Assembly (NCBI RefSeq): GCF_002763455.1
Contig: NZ_NIXK01000011.1
Location: 37,421 to 101,420 of the forward strand
Reading direction: 5' to 3'
Origin: Lentibacillus sediminis
Lineage (GTDB): Bacteria; Bacillota; Bacilli; Bacillales; Amphibacillaceae
Length of the DNA: 64,000 nucleotides
Part shown: positions 44,169 to 54,054 of the stretch, piece after piece
Position numbering within the stretch: position 1 is the first letter of the stretch
How the letters are laid out: each line of letters opens with the position of its first letter
The notes under the pieces: model-generated
Told to the model about the DNA's origin: nothing
The model's input: the letters and a program-made list of their open reading frames with translations, nothing else
Database searches by the model: none
Position numbers and translations under genes: made by a program

Positions 44169-45566
44169 ATGGCAAAGCAAATGCCTGAAGTAGAAGAGTA
44201 TCAATATGGCTTTTCTGATAAGGACGTTTCGGTTTTCCGTACGGAGAGAGGGCTGACCCGCAAAGTGGTGGAAGAGATTTCCAAGCTGAAAGAAGAGCCG
44301 CAGTGGATGCTCGACTACCGCCTGAAAGCATTGGAACACTTCTATGAGCGTCCAATGCCGCAATGGGGCGGCGATTTGTCCGAACTGGACTTTGACGAAA
44401 TCGTCTATTATGTTAAGCCATCGGAAAAGCAAGGGAGAACCTGGGATGAGGTACCTGATGAAATCAAGCAGACCTTTGATAAATTGGGAATACCGGAAGC
44501 AGAACAAAAATATCTTGCCGGCGTATCGGCCCAGTACGAATCAGAGGTTGTCTACCACAGCCTGGAAAAAGATTTGGAAGATATGGGCATCATATTTAAA
44601 GATACCGACACAGCACTGAAAGAAAATGAGGATCTTTTCCGTGAGTACTTCGGAAAAGTGATTCCATATACCGATAACAAGTTTTCGGCACTGAACTCAG
44701 CAGTATGGTCGGGCGGTTCCTTTATCTATGTGCCAAAAGGCGTACAGACCACGACACCGCTGCAGGCGTATTTCCGCATCAATTCGGAAAACATGGGGCA
44801 GTTTGAGCGTACCCTGATCATTGCTGATGAAGGTTCATCGGTCCACTATGTGGAAGGCTGTACAGCACCAACTTATACCACCAATTCACTGCACAGTGCA
44901 GTGGTGGAGATCATCGTGAAGAAGGATGCGTACTGTCGCTATACAACCATTCAGAACTGGGCAAACAATGTTTATAACCTGGTAACTAAACGTGCCACTG
45001 CCGCAGAAAATGCGACAATGGAATGGATTGACGGCAACATCGGTTCCAAACTGACGATGAAATATCCATCCATTCTGTTGCGCGGGGAAGGTGCTCGCGG
45101 GAACACCCTGTCGATCGCACTTGCCGGAAAAGGGCAGCTGCAGGATGCCGGTGCGAAAATGCATCACCTGGCACCAAACACCCACTCGTCGATCGTGTCG
45201 AAGTCGATTTCCAAACAGGGCGGGAAGGTTTCCTACCGCGGTCTTGTTCACTTCGGGCGAAAAGCGGATGGCGCCCGCTCAAACATTGAGTGTGATACGC
45301 TGATTATGGATAACGAGTCTGTTTCGGACACGATTCCATACAACGAAATTCTGAATGACAACATTTCCCTGGAGCACGAAGCAAAAGTCTCCAAGGTTTC
45401 CGAAGAGCAGCTCTTCTACCTGATGAGCCGCGGCTTAAGCGAAGAAGAAGCCACCGAAATGATTGTCATGGGCTTCATCGAGCCATTTACGAAAGAACTG
45501 CCAATGGAATATGCCGTTGAGATGAATCGATTGATTAAATTTGAGATGGAAGGTTCTATTGGATAA
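44169..45566 (+). CDS. sufB: Fe-S cluster assembly scaffold SufB
   Basis: 465 residues, standard length. The beta-helix core carries '[25 protein letters not shown]' with the conserved Cys that accepts sulfur, and near the end '[33 protein letters not shown]', matching the SufD interface motif. The nascent cluster forms on SufB in the SufBC2D complex. Last gene of the operon, with AGGAGG upstream and a strong terminator after it. Confidence 0.95.
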   Translation: MAKQMPEVEEYQYGFSDKDVSVFRTERGLTRKVVEEISKLKEEPQWMLDYRLKALEHFYERPMPQWGGDLSELDFDEIVYYVKPSEKQGRTWDEVPDEIKQTFDKLGIPEAEQKYLAGVSAQYESEVVYHSLEKDLEDMGIIFKDTDTALKENEDLFREYFGKVIPYTDNKFSALNSAVWSGGSFIYVPKGVQTTTPLQAYFRINSENMGQFERTLIIADEGSSVHYVEGCTAPTYTTNSLHSAVVEIIVKKDAYCRYTTIQNWANNVYNLVTKRATAAENATMEWIDGNIGSKLTMKYPSILLRGEGARGNTLSIALAGKGQLQDAGAKMHHLAPNTHSSIVSKSISKQGGKVSYRGLVHFGRKADGARSNIECDTLIMDNESVSDTIPYNEILNDNISLEHEAKVSKVSEEQLFYLMSRGLSEEEATEMIVMGFIEPFTKELPMEYAVEMNRLIKFEMEGSIG

Positions 45567-45576
45567 GAACAGAAGA

Positions 45577-45614
45577 AACCCTGTCATGAGAATACTCATG
45601 GCAGGGTTTTTTGC
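45577..45614 (+). terminator. Terminator of the suf operon
   Basis: AACCCTGTCATGAG (45577-45590) pairs with CTCATGGCAGGGTT (45595-45608), 14 bp with one G-U, 4-nt loop and a T run. Confidence 0.9.
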
Positions 45615-45763
45615 ATTTATAATAAAATACGCCCCTTTCACATGAGCGATGTTTAAAGCAACCACAAAAGTGAAATAATCAAACATACGGAAATAAATCT
45701 ACCTTTCACAGCACAGCTAAATATGCTTGAAATAATAGGACTGTAAGGAAAGAAGGCGATGGC

Positions 45764-46216
45764 ATGGCAGAGGAAAAATCGAATCAAAATAATGTTCCAA
45801 AGAAACAGGAGCAAGATGACAATAAAACCACCGTGAGATACACATTGCTCGGTGGAGCCGTAGGTGCTGGCGTGGGTCTTCTGGCCAGCCCGGAAGTTTT
45901 CACCCGCATAAGCAAGTCAGAAGTAACAAGAGCAGCGGGGCGGGAAATCAGGAGAACCGCTCAGGACTTCATTACAGAACAGGCGATGGCCGCATTACGG
46001 CAAAATACTTCCAGCTATTTCAGTAAGTACACGGAAAACCTAATCGGGCGAGCGAATGGAAGCCCGGATGAGACAGAGGAAACGGAAGGCAGTGCAGCGA
46101 AGTTTCAGGAACAATATGATGAGCTGAAGGATGAAAATAAAAATTTGAATGAAAAACTCCAGGGTATTGAAGAAAAACTGGATGCCTTATTAAAAGCAGC
46201 CGAAAACAGCAAGTGA
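45764..46216 (+). CDS. GvpP/GvpT-like YtxH-type small membrane-associated protein
   Basis: 150 residues. After a charged start, one glycine-rich hydrophobic segment (YTLLGGAVGAGVGLLASPEVF, ~28-48) of YtxH type is followed by an amphipathic helical stretch and a C-terminal coiled coil (YDELKDENKNLNEKLQGIEEKL). Small proteins of this build (GvpP, GvpQ, GvpT) accompany gas-vesicle genes of Priestia megaterium, and here the next gene is a gvpN homologue overlapping by 4 nt. No vesicle shell gene gvpA/B is present. AAGGAAAGAAGG precedes the ATG. The gvp assignment rests mostly on the neighbour. Confidence 0.5.
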   Translation: MAEEKSNQNNVPKKQEQDDNKTTVRYTLLGGAVGAGVGLLASPEVFTRISKSEVTRAAGREIRRTAQDFITEQAMAALRQNTSSYFSKYTENLIGRANGSPDETEETEGSAAKFQEQYDELKDENKNLNEKLQGIEEKLDALLKAAENSK

Positions 46217-47157
46217 TGACTGGAGGGGAAAGTATGACTATCTTAAAGGAAAAAATTCATCATGATTCTAAGGCGCTGGTACAGGATGATCAAACGAAAT
46301 CACTGTTATCACGCTGTTCCCGTTATTTGAAAGCAGGTTACCCCATCCATTTCACAGGGCCGGCCGGGACAGGCAAGACGTCCCTTGCGCTCGCACTTGC
46401 AAAAAAACGAAACAAACCGGTGATGCTGATCCATGGGAACCATGAATTGAATAACAGCGATTTAATTGGTGATTTCACAGGATATACAAACAAAAAGATG
46501 GTCGATAACTATGTTCGGTCAGTATATAAAAAGGATGAAAGTGTAACAGAATCATGGGAAGACGGCCGGTTGCTTGAAGCTGCCAAGAACGGGTATACTC
46601 TGGTGTATGATGAGTTCACCCGCTCCCATCCGGAGACAAATAACCTCTTCCTTTCCATTTTGGAAGAAGGAGTCATCCCGTTATATGGAACCAAACACAC
46701 TGAACCCTTCTTTCGTGTCCATCCAAATTTTTCCGTCATTTTCACCAGCAATCCTGAGGAGTATGCGGGAGTATATGACACGCAGGATGCACTTTTGGAT
46801 CGGTTAATTACCATACCATTAGATTTTAAAGATATCGATCAGGAAGCAAAGATTTTGGTCAATAAAATTGGTATCGTTGAAGACGAAGCAAGGGGTATTG
46901 CGTCACTTACAGCCAATTTGCGGAAATTATGTGTAGAGGACAATAGCTCCGGTCCCAGTCTGAGATCTTCCATGATGATTGCAAGACTTGCGGCAAAAGA
47001 AAACATTCCAATCGATGGTCAGAATGAAGATTTTCAGGTTTTGTGCAAGGATCTGTTGACCCATACAGTGAGCAAGTGTTTGGACACAGAGCGTCCTAAG
47101 GAGGAGGCTCGTCGTTTGATTCTTGAGGCTTGTGCGGACATGTTTCAGGAGAGTTAG
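46213..47157 (+). CDS. gvpN: GvpN-type MoxR-class AAA+ ATPase
   Basis: 314 residues. Walker A GPAGTGKTS (~50), Walker B YTLVYDEFTRSHPETNNLFLSILEEG (~130), sensor in IFTSNPEEYAGVYDTQDALLDRLITI with the arginine finger. The 'GNHELNNSDLIGDFTGY' segment after Walker A is typical of GvpN, an ATPase that promotes gas-vesicle elongation. The functional start may be ATG at residue 8 (MTILKEK), which follows GGAGGGGAAAGT. It is coupled to the YtxH-like gene, and both are flanked by terminators. Without a shell gene in the window, its substrate is unclear. Confidence 0.75.
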   Translation: MMTGGESMTILKEKIHHDSKALVQDDQTKSLLSRCSRYLKAGYPIHFTGPAGTGKTSLALALAKKRNKPVMLIHGNHELNNSDLIGDFTGYTNKKMVDNYVRSVYKKDESVTESWEDGRLLEAAKNGYTLVYDEFTRSHPETNNLFLSILEEGVIPLYGTKHTEPFFRVHPNFSVIFTSNPEEYAGVYDTQDALLDRLITIPLDFKDIDQEAKILVNKIGIVEDEARGIASLTANLRKLCVEDNSSGPSLRSSMMIARLAAKENIPIDGQNEDFQVLCKDLLTHTVSKCLDTERPKEEARRLILEACADMFQES

Positions 47158-47170
47158 ACAGCTGAATAAA

Positions 47171-47217
47171 AAATAATCCCTTCGTGCTGGCATAAGCAAA
47201 TGAGGGATTATTTTTTT
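47171..47217 (+). terminator. Terminator of the gvpN pair
   Basis: AAATAATCCCT (47171-47181) pairs with AGGGATTATTT (47203-47213) across a 21-nt loop, with seven Ts. Confidence 0.8.
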
Positions 47218-47325
47218 GGTAAATTTACCTAATTTTTACATCAATTTAATAAACCTTTGCTACAATTTAAGAGGAGGTTATAGTACAAAAGAACTAATTA
47301 TACAAAAAAGAGGTACATTCCAATC

Positions 47326-49011
47326 ATGAAAAACAACATCAAACTTCTGCTTCAAAAAACGCCTTTGCGAACGCGATTATTAATGCCAATTCTCGGGTTG
47401 ATCATGCTATCTGTTGTTGCGGTCGGGCTTACATCCTATGTGAACGCAAAGGACTTAATAATGACGGCAATCGAGGACAGGCTGAGCCGTGAAACGCAGT
47501 TAATGGGGTACATAGCGCAAAACTTACACTTTACCTATGTCAGTGATGAAGCGTATTTTATGCAGATGTTTAACTCAAACATTCGCACACAGCAAAATCA
47601 GCTTGCAAAGGATGGAATCGCATCCGAGTATTTTTACATAACCGAAAATGAAGTGATCCCGTTTCCAGTAAGTGAAGATACATTGCCTGAGATTCCCGAA
47701 AGTCTTATTACGGAAATAACAGAAATGCAGAACGGACAACTCCACACGCCTTTATCCGGGGAAGACTACACCGTTTCTTTCCAGGAGATGGATGAAATTG
47801 GTGGTACGTATGTACTTCTTGTACCGACAAGTTCATTTATGGGCCCGGTCACCAATATGGGCTATTTAACCATTGCGATTATCGTTATAAGCATCATTAT
47901 TTCCACCATTGCCATTTTTATATTCGTTAAAACACTTACAAAACCTCTGGACGTTTTGCGAAATACAATGAAGAAAGTGCGTGAGGGGATCCTGGAGCAG
48001 CCGGAAGCACCTAAGACAACGATGCCGGAACTTTTATCTTTACATAAAAGCTTTGATGCGATGATCAGCCATATGCGTACAATGCTGCAAGAAGTTAAAA
48101 ACACAACCAATGAGCTGGATCACACTGGCACTGAATTGAAGAGTTCTTCAGATGATGCACTTCAGTCGAGTCAGGATCTGGTGGAAGCGATAGATATTGT
48201 CAAATCAGGAGCGGAACAATCGGCCTCCACCTCTGAAAATAGTATGACGGTCTTTATAGAAATGAAAAACAAAATTGAAATGATGATGAACAACCTGGAT
48301 GCTGTTTTTAACCGTTCGGAAAGCATGGGTGCTTCTGCAAACCTGGGAGAGAAAAAAATATCTGAATTAATCTCCACCATTAAAACGTTTGAATCAGATT
48401 TTAACCATTTAACCGAAACAATGAAACAAGTAAACCATCATTCTGAATCTGTTACTAAGCTTGTTGGTTTGATCAGCGGGATAGCAGACCAAACCAAACT
48501 GTTATCGCTCAATGCCAGTATTGAAGCAGCCTGTGCCGGAGAAGCAGGAAGAGGTTTTGCTGTCGTTGCCAAAGAAATCGGCAAGCTTGCAGAACAATCA
48601 TCCAAAGCGACAGACGAAATTACGGGAACCATAACTAATACATTAACAATAACAACGAATGCAACACAGGAATTTGAAACCATGCTGCAAAAACTGAATA
48701 CCAATATTGGCTTTGCCAATGATTCCAAGGTTTCACTGGATGATCTGATGCGGGAAATTTCCGAGATGAACGGAAAACTGCTGGGAATCCAGGGAGAATT
48801 GGAAAATGTGGAACGGGTACTGCCTAAATTAGAGGGTACAACAAAGGATGTCGCTTCCGTTTCAGAGGAAACATTGGCAAGCGCCGAGGAAATGCTCGCA
48901 AGCAGTGAAGATCAGTACAAACAGACTCGAAACTCGCATGAAATTGGTTTAAAGCTTATCAGTCTGTCAAAGGATTTAAGAGGTGTTACGAAGCAATTCA
49001 AGCTTGATTGA
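47326..49011 (+). CDS. Methyl-accepting chemotaxis protein
   Basis: 561 residues. A transmembrane helix (17-38), a ~140-residue extracellular sensor of Cache-like character (39-178), a second helix (185-208), a HAMP linker ('[20 protein letters not shown]') and a long cytoplasmic signalling domain. The hairpin tip reads '[47 protein letters not shown]', where [11 protein letters not shown] has Cys in place of the usual Arg. The ligand is unknown. Single gene, GAGGAGG region upstream in its leader but a weak site directly before the ATG. Confidence 0.9.
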   Translation: MKNNIKLLLQKTPLRTRLLMPILGLIMLSVVAVGLTSYVNAKDLIMTAIEDRLSRETQLMGYIAQNLHFTYVSDEAYFMQMFNSNIRTQQNQLAKDGIASEYFYITENEVIPFPVSEDTLPEIPESLITEITEMQNGQLHTPLSGEDYTVSFQEMDEIGGTYVLLVPTSSFMGPVTNMGYLTIAIIVISIIISTIAIFIFVKTLTKPLDVLRNTMKKVREGILEQPEAPKTTMPELLSLHKSFDAMISHMRTMLQEVKNTTNELDHTGTELKSSSDDALQSSQDLVEAIDIVKSGAEQSASTSENSMTVFIEMKNKIEMMMNNLDAVFNRSESMGASANLGEKKISELISTIKTFESDFNHLTETMKQVNHHSESVTKLVGLISGIADQTKLLSLNASIEAACAGEAGRGFAVVAKEIGKLAEQSSKATDEITGTITNTLTITTNATQEFETMLQKLNTNIGFANDSKVSLDDLMREISEMNGKLLGIQGELENVERVLPKLEGTTKDVASVSEETLASAEEMLASSEDQYKQTRNSHEIGLKLISLSKDLRGVTKQFKLD

Positions 49012-49034
49012 GGAAGCAAAAATAAATAGTAATC

Positions 49035-49067
49035 CGGGTTTGTTGTCATCGCTCGGGGTTTTTGCCG
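49035..49067 (+). terminator. Weak terminator after the chemoreceptor gene
   Basis: AATCCGGG and CTCGGGGTT form an irregular hairpin followed by five Ts. The structure is imperfect. Confidence 0.35.
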
Positions 49068-49200
49068 TGTTCTACTTTTGAAGTTTCAAAAATATCCTCC
49101 TTCAATTATCCCTGTACTGACCGATAATAACAGTAAGAAATAACTGTGACTTTAGGGCTATACATAAAGTAGCAACCTAAAGCGGTTGGGGGCGGCAAAC

Positions 49201-51621
49201 GTGCACGAATTAACAGGGACGTATAACATCTGGTTTGTTGGATTATCTGTCATTATTGCTATATTTGCTTCTTACACGGCGCTTGATCTTGGCGGACGTG
49301 TTTTTCATTCCAGGGGCTGGAGAAAAACAGGCTGGCTCGTGGGCGGTGCGGTGACGATGGGGATTGGCATCTGGTCCATGCACTTTGTGGGAATGATTGC
49401 CTACGAACATGTCATGGTAATGAGCTATGATCCGTTCGTTGTCTTTCTTTCCATCGCGGCTGCGTGTCTGGGAGCACTGATTTCTCTGTTCGTGGTCAGC
49501 CATAAAACCCTGAAGCTGTCCCGTTTGATCGTAAGCGGTTTATTTATGGGGGCTGCCATTTCCTCCATGCATTACATTGGAATGGCGGCAATGGATACGG
49601 TAACCATCAGCTATGATCCGTTTTATTTTTCTTTATCCATTTTGGTTGCCATTATTGCTTCGATGACCGCATTAAAACTATTATTTGAGTTTTCCCACCG
49701 AACAGGTTCGATGCAGTTATTATTGCTGAAGCTGTCGGGTGCTGTGCTGATGGGTGTAGCAATTGCAGGCATGCACTATATTGGCATGCATGCTGCCACT
49801 GTTCAGGGAATGAACCATTCGGCAGCGAATCCGGGCGCACTTGATTCCACGGTGATTGCGATTGGCATTGCCATATTTACCATTCTAATGCAATCCTTTC
49901 TTATATTTGGAACGGTCACAGACCGCAGGCAGACCATGCAGGCTCTAAAGCTGAAAGAAAATGAACAGCGTTATCGTTCCCTTGTGGATAATAACTTAGA
50001 CGCTATCTTTTCGATTAACCTGGAAGGCCAATTCCTTTCCATGAACAAGGCCGGGGCAAGAATGACCGGCATCCCGGAAGAAAATTGGTATTATTTGCCG
50101 CTGAAAAAAATATGCAGCGAAGAGCAGTACAAAAAAGCGATGCATCAGCTCCAGCTCGTGCTTGAAAAGGAAGATACGGTGAATTTTACCATGCATATCG
50201 ATAATCTCAAACCTGCCAGAGACATTGATGTCACGCTGATTCCTGTCTACGTGCAGGGGAAATTGGATGGCGTTTATGGGATTGCCCAGGATATTACGGA
50301 CAGGCTGCAGGCGGAAAAGGAAATTCATCACATGGCCTACTTCGACCATCTGACCGGACTCCCGAACCGCCGCCAGTTTATCAATCATTTAAACGAAATG
50401 CTGGAGACACAGAAACGATTTGCCGTATTTTTTCTTGATTTGAACCGTTTTAAGGTGATTAATGATGCGCTGGGGCACAGTACTGGCGATTTGCTTTTAA
50501 AAAGCGCGGCGGAAAGACTTCGGTCTTGTGTCGGGGAAAAGGACCTTGTTGCCAGGCTAGGCGGAGATGAATTCACCATCATTATGGCGGAGATGACTTC
50601 TCCAAACGAACCGACTGACCTTGCCAAACGGGTCATCGAGGCATTTGAAAAGCCATTTATCATCCAGAATAATCCGCTCCATGCTACTGTCAGCATCGGG
50701 ATTGCGGTCATTCCGGATGACGGCGATTCACCGGATGTGATTATGAAGCACGCCGATTTGGCGATGTATGCCTCCAAAGAACGCAGCAAAAGCAAATATT
50801 ATTATTATTCGTCCGTGCTTAGCGAAAAGACGGAACAGCAGCTGAAGATGGAACTGCGGCTTCGCGAGGGGATTGACAACCATGAATTTTACCTGGAGTA
50901 CCAGCCGCAGATTGATTCCTCGACAGGACTGCTTCTCGCGGTGGAAGCCCTGGTGAGGTGGAGACGGCCGGACGGGGAAACGATCCAGCCAAACAACTTT
51001 ATCCCATTGGCTGAAGAAACGGCGCTGATTATCCCGCTTGGCAAGCAGATTCTGGAAATGGCCTGCCAGCAGGCAAAAGCATGGCTGGACAAAGGATTCC
51101 CGACGCGAATCTCTGTGAATTTATCTGCAAGGCAGTTCCAGGCAGAGGACATTGTGAAGACTGTAGCCTATTTGCTGAATCAATACCAGCTGCCGGCGGA
51201 GTTAATTGAACTGGAAGTAACAGAGAGCATGACGATGGAAAACATGGAGCGTTCCATCCATATCCTGAATGAGTTTCGCAAACTCGGAGTCTCCCTGGCC
51301 ATTGATGATTTTGGCACGGCGCACAGTTCACTAAGGTACTTAAAAGACTTCCCGATTCAGCGCCTGAAAATTGACCGGTCGTTTGTTAAGGAGATCAGCC
51401 TGGACCAGAAAACAGAACGGATCACCAGTGCAATTATTGCCATGGGGCAGCATTTGAATCTCGACACGATCGCCGAGGGCGTGGAAACCGAGGAGCAGCT
51501 TTCCTTTCTGCGCGATCAGCATTGCTCGCATGTTCAGGGGTTTTATTACAGCAGGCCGGTGTCGGTGGAGAATATTGAGGAGAAGTATTTTCAGTCGGTG
51601 GAGACTGGTATAGCGGAATAA
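49201..51621 (+). CDS. MHYT-PAS-GGDEF-EAL membrane protein (c-di-GMP turnover)
   Basis: 806 residues. Seven transmembrane helices with three MHYT units (WSMHFVGM, SSMHYIGM, AGMHYIGMHA), a sensor proposed to bind copper and respond to O2, CO or NO. Then a PAS domain (~265-370), a GGDEF domain with an intact RLGGDEF active site (~455) and an EAL domain with EALVRW, DDFGTAHSSLRYL and AEGVET (~545-795), all with catalytic residues. It could make and break cyclic di-GMP; it resembles DgcW (YkoW) in layout. GTG 49201 is chosen for its GGGGGCGG; a TTG at 49186 is the alternative. A weak sigma-D-like element (TCAA-N14-ACCGATAA, 49102-49127) lies upstream. Confidence 0.9.
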   Translation: MHELTGTYNIWFVGLSVIIAIFASYTALDLGGRVFHSRGWRKTGWLVGGAVTMGIGIWSMHFVGMIAYEHVMVMSYDPFVVFLSIAAACLGALISLFVVSHKTLKLSRLIVSGLFMGAAISSMHYIGMAAMDTVTISYDPFYFSLSILVAIIASMTALKLLFEFSHRTGSMQLLLLKLSGAVLMGVAIAGMHYIGMHAATVQGMNHSAANPGALDSTVIAIGIAIFTILMQSFLIFGTVTDRRQTMQALKLKENEQRYRSLVDNNLDAIFSINLEGQFLSMNKAGARMTGIPEENWYYLPLKKICSEEQYKKAMHQLQLVLEKEDTVNFTMHIDNLKPARDIDVTLIPVYVQGKLDGVYGIAQDITDRLQAEKEIHHMAYFDHLTGLPNRRQFINHLNEMLETQKRFAVFFLDLNRFKVINDALGHSTGDLLLKSAAERLRSCVGEKDLVARLGGDEFTIIMAEMTSPNEPTDLAKRVIEAFEKPFIIQNNPLHATVSIGIAVIPDDGDSPDVIMKHADLAMYASKERSKSKYYYYSSVLSEKTEQQLKMELRLREGIDNHEFYLEYQPQIDSSTGLLLAVEALVRWRRPDGETIQPNNFIPLAEETALIIPLGKQILEMACQQAKAWLDKGFPTRISVNLSARQFQAEDIVKTVAYLLNQYQLPAELIELEVTESMTMENMERSIHILNEFRKLGVSLAIDDFGTAHSSLRYLKDFPIQRLKIDRSFVKEISLDQKTERITSAIIAMGQHLNLDTIAEGVETEEQLSFLRDQHCSHVQGFYYSRPVSVENIEEKYFQSVETGIAE

Positions 51622-51626
51622 TAAAG

Positions 51627-51669
51627 AAAGCTTCAAGCTGCGCTGGACCGCGTGACTTGAAGCTTTTTT
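51627..51669 (+). terminator. Terminator of the MHYT-GGDEF-EAL gene
   Basis: AAAGCTTCAAG (51627-51637) pairs with CTTGAAGCTTT (51656-51666), followed by Ts. Confidence 0.8.
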
Positions 51670-51697
51670 AGGCTCTTTTTGTAAGTTTTTTTTTAAC

Positions 51698-52125
51698 TTT
51701 GTTTTTATCACAATATCTATAAACTGCGCCATACATCAGTGGGTTTTATAATCGCCGCTGCGGAAATACCCCTCGCTTTCCGCGGGCGCTGGTGAGCCTC
51801 CTCGCGCTGTCGCGCTGTGGGGTCTCACCGATGCTTACCATCCCGCAGGAGTCTCGGGGTATTTCCTCCGCTGGGTGAGCTGTCTTTTAAAAGCAAACAA
51901 AGACTACCTACATTGTTGTTGGTTGATTGGAGCGGAGGGCAGCCGACTCCTGCGGGAAAAGCACGAGTCTGAAGACCCCGCAGGAAGTGGTTTTCTTCCG
52001 AGGAGGCTGAAGCCGTGCCCGCGGAAAGCGGCTGCCCGCAGCGGAAATCAACGAGCACTCTGTCACAGATATTTCCTCAACAGCAAAGTGTAGGTTAGGT
52101 CACAATTTCCATCAACTACGAAACA
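51698..52125 (+). repeat. Dispersed structured repeat, copy B
   Basis: About 430 bp built of two hairpin-forming halves, each with GCGGAAA...CCGCGGG and TCCTGCGGGA motifs, joined by an AT-rich stretch (about 51880-51925). The first half pairs CGGAAATACCCC with GGGGTATTTCC. It matches 36176-36572 in reverse and both ends of the miniature copy at 20183-20304. No open frame or transposase is seen; it fills the gap before speD. Confidence 0.8.
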
Positions 52126-52152
52126 ATCTTTTAGAAAACAGTTTTTTTATCA

Positions 52153-52530
52153 TCAAAGCTTTTGAAACTCCTCCGCCTTTACTGGACCCATGCCGCGGGG
52201 GATTTCCATTTTTTCACTGATTTTCGCCTCTAGCTCACTCGCAATATGAGCCACGGCAATCTCGGGATTGACCTTCGTGCCGCATGTATAAACGTCAATG
52301 CTGGCATAGCCGTGTTCCGGAAAACTGTGCACGGTTAAATGCGATTCGGCAATAATCACCACACCGCTCACGCCATGCGGGGAAAACTGGTGAAAAGCTA
52401 CCTCGCGCACCTCGGCGCCGGCCTTTTCTGCTGCTTCCACAAAGACACGCTCCAGGAATGCCATATCTTTTAATCTATCTATATTACAATCCCACAGTTC
52501 TGCAATAATTTGTCTTCCCATAATTTCCAT
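52153..52530 (-). CDS. speD: S-adenosylmethionine decarboxylase proenzyme
   Basis: 125 residues, the prokaryotic class 1B (SpeH) enzyme. Self-processing happens at the Glu-Ser bond in [24 protein letters not shown], creating the pyruvoyl cofactor; the conserved His and the Cys of YTCG are present. The product, decarboxylated SAM, is the aminopropyl donor for the SpeE-like enzyme at 55170. AAGGGG lies upstream of the ATG. It has its own promoter on the other strand from the pspA cluster; B. subtilis speD is likewise separate from speE. Confidence 0.93.
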   Translation of the reverse strand: MEIMGRQIIAELWDCNIDRLKDMAFLERVFVEAAEKAGAEVREVAFHQFSPHGVSGVVIIAESHLTVHSFPEHGYASIDVYTCGTKVNPEIAVAHIASELEAKISEKMEIPRGMGPVKAEEFQKL

Positions 52531-52571
52531 TGCTAAAAGACCCCTTAAATAAATGCTTTTTCCTACAGAAA

Positions 52572-52600
52572 ATTATAAACCGTTTCCCGTATTTTTGCAA
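52572..52600 (-). promoter_or_regulatory. Sigma-A promoter of speD
   Basis: Minus strand: -35 TTGCAA (52600-52595), 17-bp spacer, perfect -10 TATAAT (52577-52572). Confidence 0.7.
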
Positions 52601-52656
52601 TTTCCCTTTCCTCAATCACAGGCAGAGAAAAAAATTCACCACGTAAATAATTTTTT

Positions 52657-52683
52657 TGAAACCTTTTATGATATTAATACGTA
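52657..52683 (+). promoter_or_regulatory. Sigma-W-type ECF promoter of the DUF4178-pspA cluster
   Basis: TGAAAC (52657-52662), 17-bp spacer, CGTA (52680-52683) matches the sigma-W consensus TGAAAC-N16/17-CGTA exactly. It lies 41 bp before the GTG of the first gene. Sigma-W answers cell-envelope stress, and B. subtilis pspA is in its regulon. Confidence 0.8.
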
Positions 52684-52723
52684 TGAGATAATGAACATAG
52701 AAATGGAAATGTGAGGTGAAACG

Positions 52724-53239
52724 GTGGGACTGTTTTCCAGGATTTTTTCAAGCAATAAAAAAAGTGGCGAACCTAAACCCGAGGAGCGAACCGTTCTGAC
52801 GCTTGAGGTCGGCGATATTGTCGTATACGATCTTCAGGATTACGAGGTCGTAGGAAAAATTACGTACAGGGACGGGAATTTTGAATGGTTTGGCTATCAG
52901 TTATTGGTAGGACATGATACAATTTGGTTATCGGCTGAAATGGATGATGAACTTGAACTTGGTGTTTATCGAAAAGTTCAGCTGCCTGTCTCTAAACCTT
53001 TTCCCAAAAAGATTACCCATGAGGGCAAGACCTATCATTTAGAGGAGTCAGGGAGAGCAAGAGTGACAGGAGAAGGACGAAGCGCGAACCTGCAGGGAGG
53101 CGAAGTGGAATACGCCGATTATGCGGGTTCGGATGAAGCAGATTCGCTCAGTCTGGAAGCCTGGGGAAGCGAGATTGAAGTAAGTATTGGCCAGCCGATT
53201 GAGCCATATGAAATTAAAATCATTGCCGGCTCTGTTTAA
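52724..53239 (+). CDS. DUF4178 domain protein
   Basis: 171 residues with a DUF4178 beta-rich domain: the strands 'LEVGDIVVYDLQDYEVVGKITYRDGNFEWFGYQLL', 'TIWLSAEMDDELEL' and 'THEGKTYHLEESGRARVTGEG' are the family pattern. The C-terminal part (EVEYADYAGSDEADSLSLEAW) completes the fold. DUF4178 genes are linked to pspA and polyamine genes in several bacterial phyla, but no activity is known. GTG start with GAGGTGAAAC upstream. First gene of the sigma-W-driven cluster; pspA follows after 80 bp. Confidence 0.8.
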   Translation: MGLFSRIFSSNKKSGEPKPEERTVLTLEVGDIVVYDLQDYEVVGKITYRDGNFEWFGYQLLVGHDTIWLSAEMDDELELGVYRKVQLPVSKPFPKKITHEGKTYHLEESGRARVTGEGRSANLQGGEVEYADYAGSDEADSLSLEAWGSEIEVSIGQPIEPYEIKIIAGSV

Positions 53240-53319
53240 GAGAAAGGCCGTCCTGCCCGTCATGAGCGGGGGGGGACCATATAATCATGAAAACAATTAA
53301 TCCTGAGGAGGAATAAATA

Positions 53320-53991
53320 ATGTTTAAGTTTTTTAAACGTGTATCAACGGTAGTAAGCTCGGAATTGAATTCGATGCTGGATAAAGCGGAAGACCCGGTG
53401 AAAATGCTCGATCAGTTTATGCGTGACATGGCAGAGGATATTCGCGAGGCAGAAACAGCGGTAGCGAAACAGATTGCCAATGAGAAAATGCTCAAGCGCA
53501 AAGCCAATGACGCCGATGCCATGGTGGAAAAACGCCAGAAACAGGCAGAACAGGCGATTGAAGCAGGAAATGAGGACCTGGCGCGCCGTGCCCTTGAAGA
53601 TAAAAAAGAGCATGAAGCAACAGCCACTCAATTGAATCAATCCTGGGAGCGGGCGAAAACAGATGCGGAAACGCTAAGAACCAAACTGGATGCAATGAAA
53701 AAAGAATACCAGGAAATGGAACTGAAAAAAGATTCCTTGAAAGCCCGTGCCGAATCAGCGAAAACACGGACGAAGATGAACCGCACGATGTCCAATGTCG
53801 GCAATGATGAGTCCAAACAAGGCTTCGAGCGCATGGAAGAAAAAGTGATGCAGTATGAAGCAGAAGCGGAAACAAGTGAGGACATGTCACAGGCAAGCCG
53901 CACGCTGGACGATGAATTTGAAGACTTGAACACGAAAAACGGTGTCGACGACGAACTGGCTGCATTAAAAGAAAAAATGGGCAAAAAGTAA
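53320..53991 (+). CDS. pspA: PspA/IM30 family protein
   Basis: 223 residues, almost wholly helical. 'FKFFKRVSTVVSSELNSMLDKAEDPVKMLDQFMRDMAEDI' is the membrane-binding amphipathic helix and first coil of PspA/IM30, followed by the long alpha2-alpha3 hairpin (60-160) and shorter helices. PspA is an ESCRT-III-like protein that polymerises on damaged or leaky membrane. GAGGAGG precedes the ATG. A perfect hairpin at 54006 follows, so pspA may be expressed above the downstream genes. Confidence 0.93.
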   Translation: MFKFFKRVSTVVSSELNSMLDKAEDPVKMLDQFMRDMAEDIREAETAVAKQIANEKMLKRKANDADAMVEKRQKQAEQAIEAGNEDLARRALEDKKEHEATATQLNQSWERAKTDAETLRTKLDAMKKEYQEMELKKDSLKARAESAKTRTKMNRTMSNVGNDESKQGFERMEEKVMQYEAEAETSEDMSQASRTLDDEFEDLNTKNGVDDELAALKEKMGKK

Positions 53992-54005
53992 AGCTAAAGG
54001 GCCAA

Positions 54006-54030
54006 GGGAGCAAGCGTCTTGCTCCCGCTT
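54006..54030 (+). terminator. Hairpin after pspA (partial terminator or mRNA-stabilising stem)
   Basis: GGGAGCAAG-CGT-CTTGCTCCC (54006-54026), a perfect 9-bp stem with a 3-nt loop, followed by GCTTTGCTTTG. The T run is interrupted, so it may only attenuate. Confidence 0.6.
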
Positions 54031-54054
54031 TGCTTTGTTCAAAGGGGGATGGCT

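Noticed and set aside
45640..45764. Sigma-B promoter before the gvp-like pair
   Set aside because: GTTTAA is present but the -10 at the right distance matches only half of GGGTAT.
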